Shown piece by piece: positions 7,370 through 16,221 of a DNA stretch of 38,898 nt. Each line of letters starts with the position of its first letter. The stretch's first letter is position 1. The stretch lies in contig CAITEC010000016.1 in assembly GCA_903891325.1 (NCBI GenBank), positions 1-38,898 on the forward strand. The letters are read 5' to 3'. The notes under the pieces are model-generated. The model worked only from the letters and a program-made list of their open reading frames with translations. It ran no database searches and was not told the origin of the DNA. This stretch comes from an uncultured Opitutaceae bacterium (GTDB taxonomy: Bacteria; Verrucomicrobiota; Verrucomicrobiia; Opitutales; Opitutaceae). A program made the translations under genes and the position numbers.

Positions 7370-8434
7370 ATGAAAGATCTCCTGGGAGTCCTTCGCAAGG
7401 CCGGTCATCCCGGCAGGGTGCTGCGGATGGCCGACGGCACCCGCGTCCTGGTCCTGCCCCACGGCGGGCGGGTCCTCGGGCTTTTTCCCCCGAAGTCCGG
7501 GGAGAACTTCTACTGGACCCACCCGGCGCTGCGCTCGGCCGCGACCGCGCGCGCGTTCTACGCGAGCGACGACTGGCACAACTCCGGGGGCGACCGCACC
7601 TGGCTCGCGCCGGAGGCGGACCTCTTCCTTCCCAACTACCCGAAGCTCGACGTCTACTTCCAGCCCCGCTCGCTCGACCCGGGCCAATACCGCGTCATCG
7701 AATCCGCCGGCGGCTTCGGCCTCGAAAACCGGCTCTCGCCGCGATTCTCGCGGCTGGGGAAGGCCGTGTCCCTGAGGATCACAAAGACCTTCGGGCCGGC
7801 CGCCAACCCGCTGCGGCACGAGCGGGGGCTCGACCTGCGCGGGATAGCGTACGCGGGCTACACGCAGCACACCTCCCTTGAGCTCATCGGGGCGAGCCGC
7901 TCGACGCGGGCGCAGGTGGGCCTGTGGAACCTGGTCCAGATGCCGCACCGCGGGACCCTCCTCATCCCGACCTTCTCCCGCAGCGAGCCCTGCCACGTCT
8001 TCAGCACGGTGGGCCCGATCGCCCCGGAGGACCTTCGCGTGGGCAACCGGCTGGTCAGCTACCGGATGCGGGCGAAAGGCGAGCAGAAGATAAGCCTGCG
8101 CGCCGCCTCGGTGGCCGGACGCGTCGGCTACATAAGCGGCGCGGGGGACACCTGGTCGCTGATCGTGCGGAATTTCTCGGTCAATCCCTCGGGCGAATAC
8201 GTCGACGTTCCCTGGAAGGATCCCCGATGGCTGGGCTTCGCCGTCCAGGCCTGCAGCGTGAACAGTCACTTGGGGGCCTTCAGCGAACTCGAATACCACA
8301 TCCCCGCGATCGGCCACCTCACCGGGAGCACGCGCTGCGACGACACCGCGCAGGTCTGGGCCTTCCGCGGCCCCCGCGCCCCCATTTTGCGGATCGCCCG
8401 GCTTCTCGTCGCAGCGGAGGCGCTCCGCCCGTGA
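7370..8434 (+). CDS. Mutarotase-like / DUF6786-type protein of unknown function
   Basis: A 354-aa soluble protein with no signal peptide. Alternating beta-strand-like segments and the motif SGGDRTWLAPE (about 71-81) recall the galactose-mutarotase-like fold and the DUF6786/DUF4380 proteins common in Verrucomicrobiota and Planctomycetota, where a GGEDRFWLGPE-type motif is found. The match is by eye and only to the motif. It lies 7 bases after the transporter, and its TGA overlaps the GTG start of the next SDR (GTGA), so translation is probably coupled. A carbohydrate-binding, epimerase or lyase role in sugar catabolism is an inference. Confidence 0.65.
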   Translation: MKDLLGVLRKAGHPGRVLRMADGTRVLVLPHGGRVLGLFPPKSGENFYWTHPALRSAATARAFYASDDWHNSGGDRTWLAPEADLFLPNYPKLDVYFQPRSLDPGQYRVIESAGGFGLENRLSPRFSRLGKAVSLRITKTFGPAANPLRHERGLDLRGIAYAGYTQHTSLELIGASRSTRAQVGLWNLVQMPHRGTLLIPTFSRSEPCHVFSTVGPIAPEDLRVGNRLVSYRMRAKGEQKISLRAASVAGRVGYISGAGDTWSLIVRNFSVNPSGEYVDVPWKDPRWLGFAVQACSVNSHLGAFSELEYHIPAIGHLTGSTRCDDTAQVWAFRGPRAPILRIARLLVAAEALRP

Positions 8435-9213
8435 AGGTGAACCTCGACGGCCAGGTGGCCCTCGTGACCGGCGCGGGCGGCGCTATCGGCCGGGCCATCG
8501 CGAAGGCCCTCGCGTCGAACGGCGCGCGGGTCGCCTGCACCGACATCGACGCCGACGCCGCCCGGGAGGCCGCCGCCGACTGCCCCGGATCGGCCGCCCT
8601 GCGAATGGACGTGACCGACGAGGCCGAGGTCGGCCACGCCGTCGATGAGACGCTCCGGCGGTTCGGGCGCCTGGATATCCTTGTCAACAACGCCGGCGTG
8701 AACACCACGGCCCATCGCGTGACGATCGACCAGTTCCCGACCGCGGAGTGGGAGCGGATCCTTCGCGTGGACCTGACGGGGATCTTCCTGGTCGCCCGCG
8801 CCGGGGCGAAGGCCATGCTGGCCCGCAAGTCGGGCCGGATCATCAATATCGCGTCAGTCCTCGGGATTGTCCCCGCGCGGCTGCAGAGCCCCTACATCGC
8901 CGCCAAGGCCGGGGTAGTCAACTTGACCAAGGCGATGGCAATCGAGCTGGGCTCGCAGGGGATCCTGGTCAACTGCATCGCCCCCGGGTCGATTCTCACC
9001 GAGGCGACACGGAGGCTCTTCTATGATGAGGGCGGGAAGATGCACGACCGGGTCCAGGCCCACCTCGCGCACATCCCGCTGGGTCGCCCGGGAAGCTGCG
9101 ATGAGATCGCCAGCGCCGCCCTCTTCCTCGCAGCCCCCGAGAGCTCCTACGTGAACGGGGCGATCCTGCCCGTGGATGGTGGCTGGCTTGCCGGCTACAT
9201 CCGCGAGTTTTGA
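8431..9213 (+). CDS. Short-chain dehydrogenase/reductase (SDR), second copy
   Basis: Classical SDR of 260 aa. Visible motifs are TGAGGAIGRAI near 13-23, NNAGV, a catalytic Ser in INIASVLG, YIAAK and NCIAPGSI, and a normal SDR C-terminus ending VNGAILPVDGGWLAG. The start is GTG 8431, which overlaps the stop of the preceding gene by four bases. The open frame runs much further upstream, but only this start begins at the SDR homology. It is not closely similar to the SDR at 5458, so the two probably act on different steps. Function in the operon is likely oxidation of a sugar or aldonic-acid hydroxyl. Confidence 0.88.
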   Translation: MKVNLDGQVALVTGAGGAIGRAIAKALASNGARVACTDIDADAAREAAADCPGSAALRMDVTDEAEVGHAVDETLRRFGRLDILVNNAGVNTTAHRVTIDQFPTAEWERILRVDLTGIFLVARAGAKAMLARKSGRIINIASVLGIVPARLQSPYIAAKAGVVNLTKAMAIELGSQGILVNCIAPGSILTEATRRLFYDEGGKMHDRVQAHLAHIPLGRPGSCDEIASAALFLAAPESSYVNGAILPVDGGWLAGYIREF

Positions 9214-9225
9214 CCTCCCTGCCGG

Positions 9226-10490
9226 ATGCCCTCACCGGACACCCCATGGCTGAGGATTGACGCGGCGCGGCGCAGCGCCTCGATCGATTCCTCCAACCCC
9301 GGCTTCTTCGGAAACCCCTACCCGACCTACGAGCGGATCCGGGCGGTCGCCCCGGCGTTTTATTGGGAGGAGCAGCGCCTCTGGGCCTTCATGAATTTTG
9401 CCGACGTGGGCGCGATCCTCCGGGACCGGCGCTTCGGCCGCGAGCTCCTCCCCCTGGCCGGCGCGGAGCCCCCGCCCCCGGAGAACCCGCCCGGGCACCT
9501 GCGGGCCTTCCACCAGTTCAACCGCAATTCGATCCTCGAGCGCGAACCCCCGGCGCACACGAGGCTGCGCACGCTCGTCAGCCGCGCCTTTGTCACCCGG
9601 AACATCGAGCGGCTCAGGCCCCGGATCTCCGCGCTGGCAGACGAGCTCATCGAGGGGATCCGGCCCGCGGGCCGGGCGGAGCTCATTGCCTCCTTCGCCA
9701 CGCCCATACCCGTCGTTGTCATTGCCGAACTGCTCGGCGTGCCGGTCGACATGGCCCCGCGGCTCCTGGACTGGTCGCACCGGATGGTCGCCGTCTACCA
9801 GCTCGGGAAGACCCGTGCGATGGAGGACGCCGCGGAGACGGCGACGCGGGAATTCTCGGACTTCATCCGCTCCTTCGTCGCCGAGCGCCGCAAGTCGCCG
9901 GCCGACGACCTCATCTCCCACCTGATCGCCGCGGAGGCGACCGGCGAGCGGCTCTCGGAGGACGAGCTGGTCGCCACCTGCATCCTGCTCCTCAACGCCG
10001 GGCACGAGGCCACCGTGCACGCGATTGGCAACGCCGTGAAGACTCTCCTCGGGGAGGGGACGGACACGAGCGCCGCGTTCGCGACGGAGGCATCCACGGA
10101 GGCCGTCGTCGAGGAGTGCCTGCGCTTCGACCCGCCCCTCCACCTCTTCAGGCGCTTCGTCCAGGAGGACCTGGAGATCGCGGGGGTCCGCCTCGCCCGC
10201 GGCGAGGAGGTCGCCCTTCTCTATGGCGCGGCCAACCGCGATCCCGCGCGATTCCCCGAGGCCCATCGCTTCAATCCCGCCCGGCCGGTTCCGGGACCTG
10301 CGGCGACGCACGCGGCCTTCGGCGGCGGGATCCACTTCTGCCTGGGCGCCCCGCTCGCGCGGCTGGAGATGCAAATCGCCCTCCCCTCCCTGTTTCGCCG
10401 GCTGCCCGGCCTGCGGCTCTCCGAGCCCCCGCGCTACCGCGACAACTACCATTTCCACGGGCTCGAGGCCCTGCGGGTGACCGGCCCTGA
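9226..10490 (+). CDS. Cytochrome P450, natural stop apparently lost by a one-base change
   Basis: Soluble bacterial class P450 (about 421 aa of homology). I-helix AGHEAT at 258-263, ExxR at E297-R300, and the haem motif FGGGIHFCLG with Cys372 are all intact. No ferredoxin or reductase is encoded nearby. It starts 12 bases after the SDR and closes the operon. Homology ends near LRVTGP (about 10486), yet the frame has no stop there and stays open to 12402, antisense to kup. A TGA lies one frame away at 10488-10490; one extra C in GGCCCTGA would give LRVTGP-stop, a normal P450 end. I place the end at that TGA. Without the correction the protein would carry over 600 meaningless residues. Known P450s of sugar operons demethylate O-methyl sugars; here that is only a hypothesis. 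Confidence 0.82.
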
Positions 10491-10506
10491 GCCCGGCGGC
10501 CCCGCG

Positions 10507-12414
10507 CTACAACTGCAGGGGCAGCCCGATCTCGATGATCTGCGACGGGGGAATCTTGTAGTAGTCCTTGGCTGGGCGGGCGTTTCGCGTGAGGAAGCCG
10601 TAGAAGCTCTTCTCCCACTCCCACATCCCGCTGTTGCCCCCGTGCATGATCATCTCGCGGTTGAAGAAATACGTCGCTCCCTGCGGGTTGATCTTCATCC
10701 CCCAGGCCTTGACCTGCTCGACCAGCGCGCCGACGTCGGGGGACTGCATGTACCCGTAGTGGCCGTTCACGCGCCAGATCCCCGCGCCGATCTCCCTGAG
10801 GTCCAGCCGCTCCGCGTCGGGCACGGCCGGGACGTCGGCGGTCGCAATGCTCAGCATGATCACGGTCTGGTGGAGGCAGCGGTTGGCCTTCACGTGGTGC
10901 AGGAGCGCGATGGGGGTGCCGTGCGGCGACCCCACCATGAAGATCGCCGCGCCGGGGACCCGGGTCACGTATTTGCTGACCGCGATCTTCACCAGCTCGT
11001 CCTCGGTCACGTGGTTGTCGTAGATCAGGGAGAAGATCGCGTCGCGGCCCGTCTTCCACGTGTGCATGACCGCCAGCACGCTGCCGGCGATCGCCAGCGG
11101 GAACCAGCCCCCGTCGGCCAGTTTCTGCGCATTGGAAAGGAAGAAGGCCAGGTCGATCGCCAAGAATGCGACGCACAGGGGGCCGATCTGCCAGAGGGGC
11201 CAGCGCCAGTTCCGGTGCGCCACGATGAAGTAGGCGATCGTCGTGATGCCCATCGTCCCCGTGACCGCGATGCCGTAGGCCGAGGCCAGGGCGTCGCTCG
11301 ACTTGAAGAAGGCCGCCGTGAGGATGCAGCCGATCGCCAGGGCCGTGTTGACGAAGGGCACGTAGATCTGCCCGGACTGCTCCGCGTTCGTGTAGTTGAT
11401 CTTCAGGCGCGGGAAATATCCCAGTTGGATCGCCTGGCGGGTGAGGGAATACGCCCCCGAAATCAGCGCCTGGCTCGCGATCACCGCGGCGGCGATCGAC
11501 AACACGGTCAGCCCGGCCCGGGCCAGGCCGGCGGGCGCCATCGCAAAGAACGGATTATCCGCGGTTGCCGGGTGGCTCAGGATGTAGGCGCCCTGGCCGA
11601 AGTAGTTGAGCACGAGCCCGGGAAACGCCGCCCCATACCAGGCCACCGCGATCGACCGGCGGCCGAAGTGCCCCATGTCCGCATACAGCGCCTCCGCGCC
11701 GGTGATCGCCAGGACGATCGATCCCAGGAGCGTGGCCACCTGCGCGGGCGGGTGATGCAGCAGAGCCATCCCGTAGGCCGGATTCAAAGCCCGCAGGACG
11801 GCGGGGGCCCTGCTCAGATGCCAGGCGCCCAGCAACCCGAGCACGACAAACCAGATCAGCATCACCGGCCCGAAGACCGCCCCAATGCTCCGCGTGCCCT
11901 TGTGCTGGACCCAGAAAAGCGCCGCGAGGATCGCGCAGGCCATCCCGGTCACATAGGGGGTGAACACCGGGCTGATCAGGTTGAATCCCTCCGCCGCTCC
12001 CAGGACCGAGATCGCCGGCGTGATGATCCCGTCGCCGTAAAGAAGGGCCGCGCCGATCAGGATCATGATCACCGCCGGCCCGAGCCCGCGCCGCAGCGCC
12101 TTGCCCCCCTGGGCCTTCTGCGCGCCGATGTGGATGAGCGCCAGGAGGGCAAAGATGCCGCCCTCCCCCCGGTTGTCCGCGGTCATGACATACCAGAGGT
12201 ACTTGACGCTCACGACCAGGACGAGGGACCAGAAGATAAGGGAGAGCACTCCCAGGACGCCCGCGTCCCTCTGTCCCGGCGGCAGGTGCGCGATGCACTC
12301 GCGCATCGTGTAGAGGGGGCTGGTGCCGATATCCCCGAAGACGACTCCCAGCGCGCCCATGCAAAGCCCCGCTTTGACCTTGGGGCTCAGCTTGCTACCT
12401 AGATGACTCGTCAT
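10507..12414 (-). CDS. kup: Kup family low-affinity potassium transporter
   Basis: Inner-membrane K+ uptake protein, 635 aa from the start chosen (E. coli Kup is 622). Signature GALGVVFGDIGTSPLYT near the N-terminus, about twelve hydrophobic helices up to residue ~450, then a cytoplasmic C-terminal domain ending in LPLQL. Further family marks are VLSLIFWSLVLVVSVKYLWY and NRGEGGIFALLALI. ATG 12412-12414 (MTSHLGSKLS) is preferred; a second ATG at 12442-12444 would add ten residues and read through an inverted repeat. It converges with the P450 gene, stop codons being about 16 bases apart. No c-di-AMP riboswitch is recognisable upstream. Confidence 0.95.
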   Translation of the reverse strand: MTSHLGSKLSPKVKAGLCMGALGVVFGDIGTSPLYTMRECIAHLPPGQRDAGVLGVLSLIFWSLVLVVSVKYLWYVMTADNRGEGGIFALLALIHIGAQKAQGGKALRRGLGPAVIMILIGAALLYGDGIITPAISVLGAAEGFNLISPVFTPYVTGMACAILAALFWVQHKGTRSIGAVFGPVMLIWFVVLGLLGAWHLSRAPAVLRALNPAYGMALLHHPPAQVATLLGSIVLAITGAEALYADMGHFGRRSIAVAWYGAAFPGLVLNYFGQGAYILSHPATADNPFFAMAPAGLARAGLTVLSIAAAVIASQALISGAYSLTRQAIQLGYFPRLKINYTNAEQSGQIYVPFVNTALAIGCILTAAFFKSSDALASAYGIAVTGTMGITTIAYFIVAHRNWRWPLWQIGPLCVAFLAIDLAFFLSNAQKLADGGWFPLAIAGSVLAVMHTWKTGRDAIFSLIYDNHVTEDELVKIAVSKYVTRVPGAAIFMVGSPHGTPIALLHHVKANRCLHQTVIMLSIATADVPAVPDAERLDLREIGAGIWRVNGHYGYMQSPDVGALVEQVKAWGMKINPQGATYFFNREMIMHGGNSGMWEWEKSFYGFLTRNARPAKDYYKIPPSQIIEIGLPLQL

Positions 12415-12421
12415 TGGGGAG

Positions 12422-12438
12422 CCTGCGAGTGTCGCAGG
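12422..12438. promoter_or_regulatory. Perfect inverted repeat just upstream of kup
   Basis: CCTGCGA-GTG-TCGCAGG, a perfect 7-base stem with a 3-base centre, begins 8 bases before the preferred kup start codon. It could be an operator or, in RNA, a hairpin over the ribosome-binding region. If translation starts instead at 12444 it would be coding and meaningless. Confidence 0.3.
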
Positions 12439-12472
12439 TCGCATGCCGCATCCAAGACATTTTAACGAATTG

Positions 12473-13234
12473 TTAACGTGCCGGGATGTTACCGAAGTAC
12501 TTCGCCGACAAGCTTTCCATTATCCGGCTCCGCTCGGATTGGAAGAGGGCCGCCGCCCGCCGCGCGGCGGCCTGGCTCTCCCGAAACTGCGCCGTCTGTT
12601 CCCCGATAAGCGCGCGGTCCGCCGGATCCAGGCCGGCGGTGTCGGCCAATGCCTTGAATTCGTCCCAGGCCGCTCCCGTCCAGTACGCCTCGGTCCCCGC
12701 CGTTCCGCGGCGCATGGCCTCCACCCCGGCGATGCAGCGGTCATCAAGCGCGTTCGGCGGCTCAAACTGCACGAGCGCGGCCCGCTTCCGATTGTAGACG
12801 AGTGAAACCTCGCGGATCATCGCCTCGCCCGCGGCGAACACACCCTGCTCATCGCCGATCAGCCGAACGGCGTCCGGGTCGGCCCCCGCCGGATCGATCG
12901 CGCCCATCCGGTCCCGCAATTCGGAGAGCGCCTTCGATTCCCGACCGAGCCGTTCGATCAGGACGGAATAATAAAAAGTGAGCTGGTCGGAATAAAGCCG
13001 ACGGGCCTCGGCATCGGACGCGGACCCGCCCGATGGCGGAACGGGCCTGCTCGGCGCAGCCGCGTGGAAATCCGATTGTCCGGCCGCGGCATAGCCCTCC
13101 ACTATCCCGTGCTCGGCCCTGAGGTAGGCGGCGGTGGCCGGCCCGCGGTCGCGCGCGCAACTTGCTGCCCCCAGCGCACCGGCGGCGAGCATTCCCCGGA
13201 ATCCCATTTCAAGCGCCTGCCGGCATCCCTTCAT
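12473..13234 (-). CDS. Small exported protein, probable lipoprotein, unknown function
   Basis: A 253-aa protein with a basic then hydrophobic N-terminus ending LGAASC (Cys26), a weak lipobox (Ala instead of Leu at -3), so it may be a lipoprotein or simply secreted. The rest is highly charged and mostly helical (for example FRESQAAARRAAALFQSERSRI), without a family I recognise. Its ATG (13232-13234) lies 2 bases after the stop of the substrate-binding-protein/TPR gene, so the two are co-transcribed and probably work together at the cell envelope. An alternative in-frame Met at residue 10 would still leave a signal sequence. Confidence 0.72.
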   Translation of the reverse strand: MKGCRQALEMGFRGMLAAGALGAASCARDRGPATAAYLRAEHGIVEGYAAAGQSDFHAAAPSRPVPPSGGSASDAEARRLYSDQLTFYYSVLIERLGRESKALSELRDRMGAIDPAGADPDAVRLIGDEQGVFAAGEAMIREVSLVYNRKRAALVQFEPPNALDDRCIAGVEAMRRGTAGTEAYWTGAAWDEFKALADTAGLDPADRALIGEQTAQFRESQAAARRAAALFQSERSRIMESLSAKYFGNIPAR

Positions 13235-13236
13235 CG

Positions 13237-15633
13237 TCAGGGTTTTTCCATCTCGGCAAGCCGCCCGCGGACGATGTGGCCCTGGCCCTTGATCGGATTC
13301 TCGTTCAGGAACATCCGGTAGTAGCGCGCCGCCTGGAGCCTGTCTCCGCCCTGCCGGGACAGTTCGGCAATCTGCAGGAGCGTGTGCGTGCGGGTCGCCT
13401 GGTCGAGCAGCCCGAGGCGCTCCGCAGCCAGGAGGTGGGGCAGCGCCCGGGCCGCGTCCAGATGGTAGAAGAAGATCGCCGAGGCGATGGCGATCCGAAG
13501 CCCGCTTTCCGCCTCGGGCGCGCGCGCATACGCAAGGAGTCCTTCGGCCCGGGCGACCCGCTCCGCCGGCGCGTACGGCGCCTCCGGTGCATAGAGCTCG
13601 AGCATGCCCAGGCGCGACAGCGCGGTCTGCGCCCAGATTGAATCCGGCTGCGCGGCTATCAGGCGCCGGTAAAGCCGTGCGGCGAGCGTCGCGTCGGGAG
13701 TGTCCTGGTGATGCTGGGCGATTCGGGCGAGGAGGAAAAGTGCGCCCAGGGCGGTGTCGTCGGCCCCGCCATCCGCCAATTCCGTCAGAATGCCGCTGGC
13801 CGTGGCAATTTGTCCGGAGGTGACCGGTTGTCGGCCCAGGAGCGCGATCGCCCGGCCGAAGCGGGCCTCCCTCGCCGCCGCGGGTTCGGCCGAGCCGAGC
13901 CCCGCCTCGAAGACTGCCAGCGCGCTATCCGGATGCCCGTCGGCAAGATCCCGCCAGCCCTCCGCGAACGCCAATCCCGCGATCACCGATCCGCCAGCGG
14001 GAGCCGGTCGCGCCTTATTCGCGGGATCGCTGCGCCAGGCCCGGTCGCCCCGGAGCGCGGGATCGCGCGCGGCGGGCGGGGAGAGGACCACGCGATTCAC
14101 GTAGATCCCCTCTTCCACTGCGGTTGAGACCAGGCGGAGCACCCCGGGCCGCCCGCCCCGCGGGGCAAGTTCGACCTGGGCGACAGCCTGGATGTCCGTC
14201 GTTCGGAGCTGGTCAAGCGCGGATCCGTTCTCATTCAGGAGGTCACCGCTGATCCGCTCGCCCAGTCCCTCGCGCATCGTCTTCCGAAACAGGTCCGCGT
14301 TCCCACTCGCGCTCCAGAGATCCGCCGACCGGGACGTGATGAACGTGTACCCGTCGCCCGCCAGGGTCGGCATCATGAAGTTGAAGGACATGTTATAGGC
14401 GTCCATCAGCGGCTTGAATTGGGAGGAGAAGGCCGATCCCTCCACGCCCACCACCGACGGGGGCCAGTTGCTCACCTGCGCGAAGATCCGGTTTCCCTCC
14501 TGGCTGGTCATGAACCGGAGAAAATCGAGCGCCTCCGCGGGGTGCCGGCTGGCGCGGCTCAGGTAGAAGGGCGAACCCGCCGCGGGTCCCTCGAATAGCG
14601 GGCCCCGCGAGGATTTCCCGTAGACCGGGTCGTCCTGGAGCGGATAGGGGTACTTGAACACCCCGATCCCAAACCGGGCCAGCGCCAGCACGTTCGTCGC
14701 CTCCCAGCTCGGGGCGACGATCATGACGGCGTGCCCGGTGACAAAATCCGTCACCGCCGTGTCCCGCTCCAGTCCCCAGAACCCCGGGCCGCACATTTCC
14801 CCGTACTCCTTCAGCGCGCGGACGCCGGCGACGATCTCCGGGGTGTCAAAGCTCCATGCGCCCTGCAGGTAGAGCCGCCCCACGTCGTCGCCCGTGATCT
14901 CCAGCTGGTGCCTGAAGTCGAGCTTTTCGGCCAACGGGCCGGTCAGCGCGCAGGCGATCAGCCAGGACTGGTACTCGTAGGTGTCGCGCGAATTGGCCAG
15001 CGGCGTGAGGACCAGGCCGCGGTCCCGGCCGTAGGCCCGGATCCGGCCGCACAGGGCGAGCATATCCCGGTAGGTTGCCGGAGGCCTGTCGCTGCCGGTG
15101 ATCGTCCTGAGCAGGGGCTTGTTGTACAGGATCCGCCCAATGACCATTGACGTCGGGACGGCGTAGTACTCGTGAAGCGCATCGTTGTAGGAGTCCGGGT
15201 TGGTCATCGCATCGAGGATCGTGTCCCTCCAAATCACGCCCTCGAGCGGGGTCCCGCGGTTGTAAGGGTTCGGTGTCATGACCTCCGCGGTGATCGGCCT
15301 GAACAACTGCCCGATGTCCGGGTCGCCCCGCGAGTATTCGGCGACGTCGGGCGCAGATCCGCCGGCCGCCTGGGTCAGCATCCACGACACATAGGTCGGG
15401 CCGCCGGGCACCGCGATTTGCTCCACGTGCACCCGCGGGTTGATCTGCTCGTAGCGCCTGATGACCGCGTCAATCCCCTCCCGGACCCCGGACTCAAGCT
15501 GCCACTGCGAGACGCGGATCGTGACCTTGCCCGGGGAGGTGCTGCGGTCCGCGTGCCGGAACACCAGGAAGACCGACAGCAGGTAGGCGGCTCCCAGGAG
15601 GGACAGGCTGGCGGATTTGGCGGACAGTTTCAT
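13237..15633 (-). CDS. Membrane-anchored extracellular solute-binding protein fused to a TPR-like C-terminal domain
   Basis: 798 aa. Residues about 10-27 form one hydrophobic helix (LLGAAYLLSVFLVF) with no lipobox, so the protein is anchored by a helix. Residues about 40-460 are a family-1 (sugar type) solute-binding domain: VTIRVSQWQ, INPRVHVEQI, a Tyr/Trp-rich ligand region, ALDFLRFMTSQEGNRIF. From about 545 on the chain is a series of helical repeats with the TPR look (ALAVFEAGLGSAEPAAAREARFGRA, ARLYRRLIAAQPDSIWA, ARYYRMFLNENP). ATG 15631-15633 (MKLSAKSA) is chosen over the in-frame start at 15666. No permease or ATPase is nearby, so it may act as a sensor or scaffold. A small probable lipoprotein follows 2 bases later. 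Confidence 0.8.
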   Translation of the reverse strand: MKLSAKSASLSLLGAAYLLSVFLVFRHADRSTSPGKVTIRVSQWQLESGVREGIDAVIRRYEQINPRVHVEQIAVPGGPTYVSWMLTQAAGGSAPDVAEYSRGDPDIGQLFRPITAEVMTPNPYNRGTPLEGVIWRDTILDAMTNPDSYNDALHEYYAVPTSMVIGRILYNKPLLRTITGSDRPPATYRDMLALCGRIRAYGRDRGLVLTPLANSRDTYEYQSWLIACALTGPLAEKLDFRHQLEITGDDVGRLYLQGAWSFDTPEIVAGVRALKEYGEMCGPGFWGLERDTAVTDFVTGHAVMIVAPSWEATNVLALARFGIGVFKYPYPLQDDPVYGKSSRGPLFEGPAAGSPFYLSRASRHPAEALDFLRFMTSQEGNRIFAQVSNWPPSVVGVEGSAFSSQFKPLMDAYNMSFNFMMPTLAGDGYTFITSRSADLWSASGNADLFRKTMREGLGERISGDLLNENGSALDQLRTTDIQAVAQVELAPRGGRPGVLRLVSTAVEEGIYVNRVVLSPPAARDPALRGDRAWRSDPANKARPAPAGGSVIAGLAFAEGWRDLADGHPDSALAVFEAGLGSAEPAAAREARFGRAIALLGRQPVTSGQIATASGILTELADGGADDTALGALFLLARIAQHHQDTPDATLAARLYRRLIAAQPDSIWAQTALSRLGMLELYAPEAPYAPAERVARAEGLLAYARAPEAESGLRIAIASAIFFYHLDAARALPHLLAAERLGLLDQATRTHTLLQIAELSRQGGDRLQAARYYRMFLNENPIKGQGHIVRGRLAEMEKP

Positions 15634-15750
15634 CAGGGCGATCGGACCCAAGCGGCAAAGGTCCACTAGGCCGACCCCCGCCTCCGCCTGTCAAGAGTCC
15701 ATGCGGGCCGGTTGCAGATCCCGCGAAGCCGGACCATAGTGGTCGCAGCC

Positions 15751-16197
15751 ATGATCAAACTATCCAAACCCGACCTCACCCAATATCCCCCGCGCAGCCC
15801 GCGGGTCCGGCTCGCCGGCTACGCCCAGTTGCCGCGCATCCTCGACAAGGCCCGCGCCAAACTCGCCGGCAAGGCGGGGGAATATGGCTATAACTGCCCG
15901 CTGGACCGCTTCTTCTTCGACTTCACGGGCATCGGCCACAAGGAACTGCTCGCCAAGGTGAAAAAGGGAGCCTCGGACACCCAGGTCGCGGACTGGGTTG
16001 AGAAGAAGGCAAAGCGGACTCCCTCCGAGGTGGCGGCCTGGACGACCTGGATCGAGTCCCGCTCGCCCGGCGGCTTCGAGGGACACGAGCGGTTTTCCGG
16101 GCAAATCAAGACGATGGCGCCCGGTCGTTACGATATCCGGACGATCTTCGACCTTCTGGATCTCGACGACTTTGTCAGCTTTGGCGGGAAAGCCTGA
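15751..16197 (+). CDS. DUF5069 domain protein
   Basis: A 148-aa soluble protein that matches the DUF5069 family seen often in Verrucomicrobiota. It starts with a Pro-rich KPDLTQYPPRSPR, then LAGYAQLPRILDKARAK, then YNCPLDRFFFDF, and ends RTIFDLLDLDDFVSF. The function of the family is not known to me. ATG 15751 is used; an in-frame TTG at 15712 adds 13 residues without homology. It stands alone between an operon on - and a convergent dehydrogenase. Confidence 0.85.
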   Translation: MIKLSKPDLTQYPPRSPRVRLAGYAQLPRILDKARAKLAGKAGEYGYNCPLDRFFFDFTGIGHKELLAKVKKGASDTQVADWVEKKAKRTPSEVAAWTTWIESRSPGGFEGHERFSGQIKTMAPGRYDIRTIFDLLDLDDFVSFGGKA

Positions 16198-16221
16198 GTG
16201 CGCGATGGCGGTGACCGGCAA

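Noticed and set aside
5686..7398. A 570-codon open frame on the - strand opposite an SDR and the second RhaT-like gene
   Set aside because: His/Arg/Asp-rich, no recognisable domain, and it crosses two well-supported genes.
10491..12402. Long C-terminal extension of the P450 frame
   Set aside because: It is antisense to kup and has no protein-like sequence; best explained by loss of the P450 stop.
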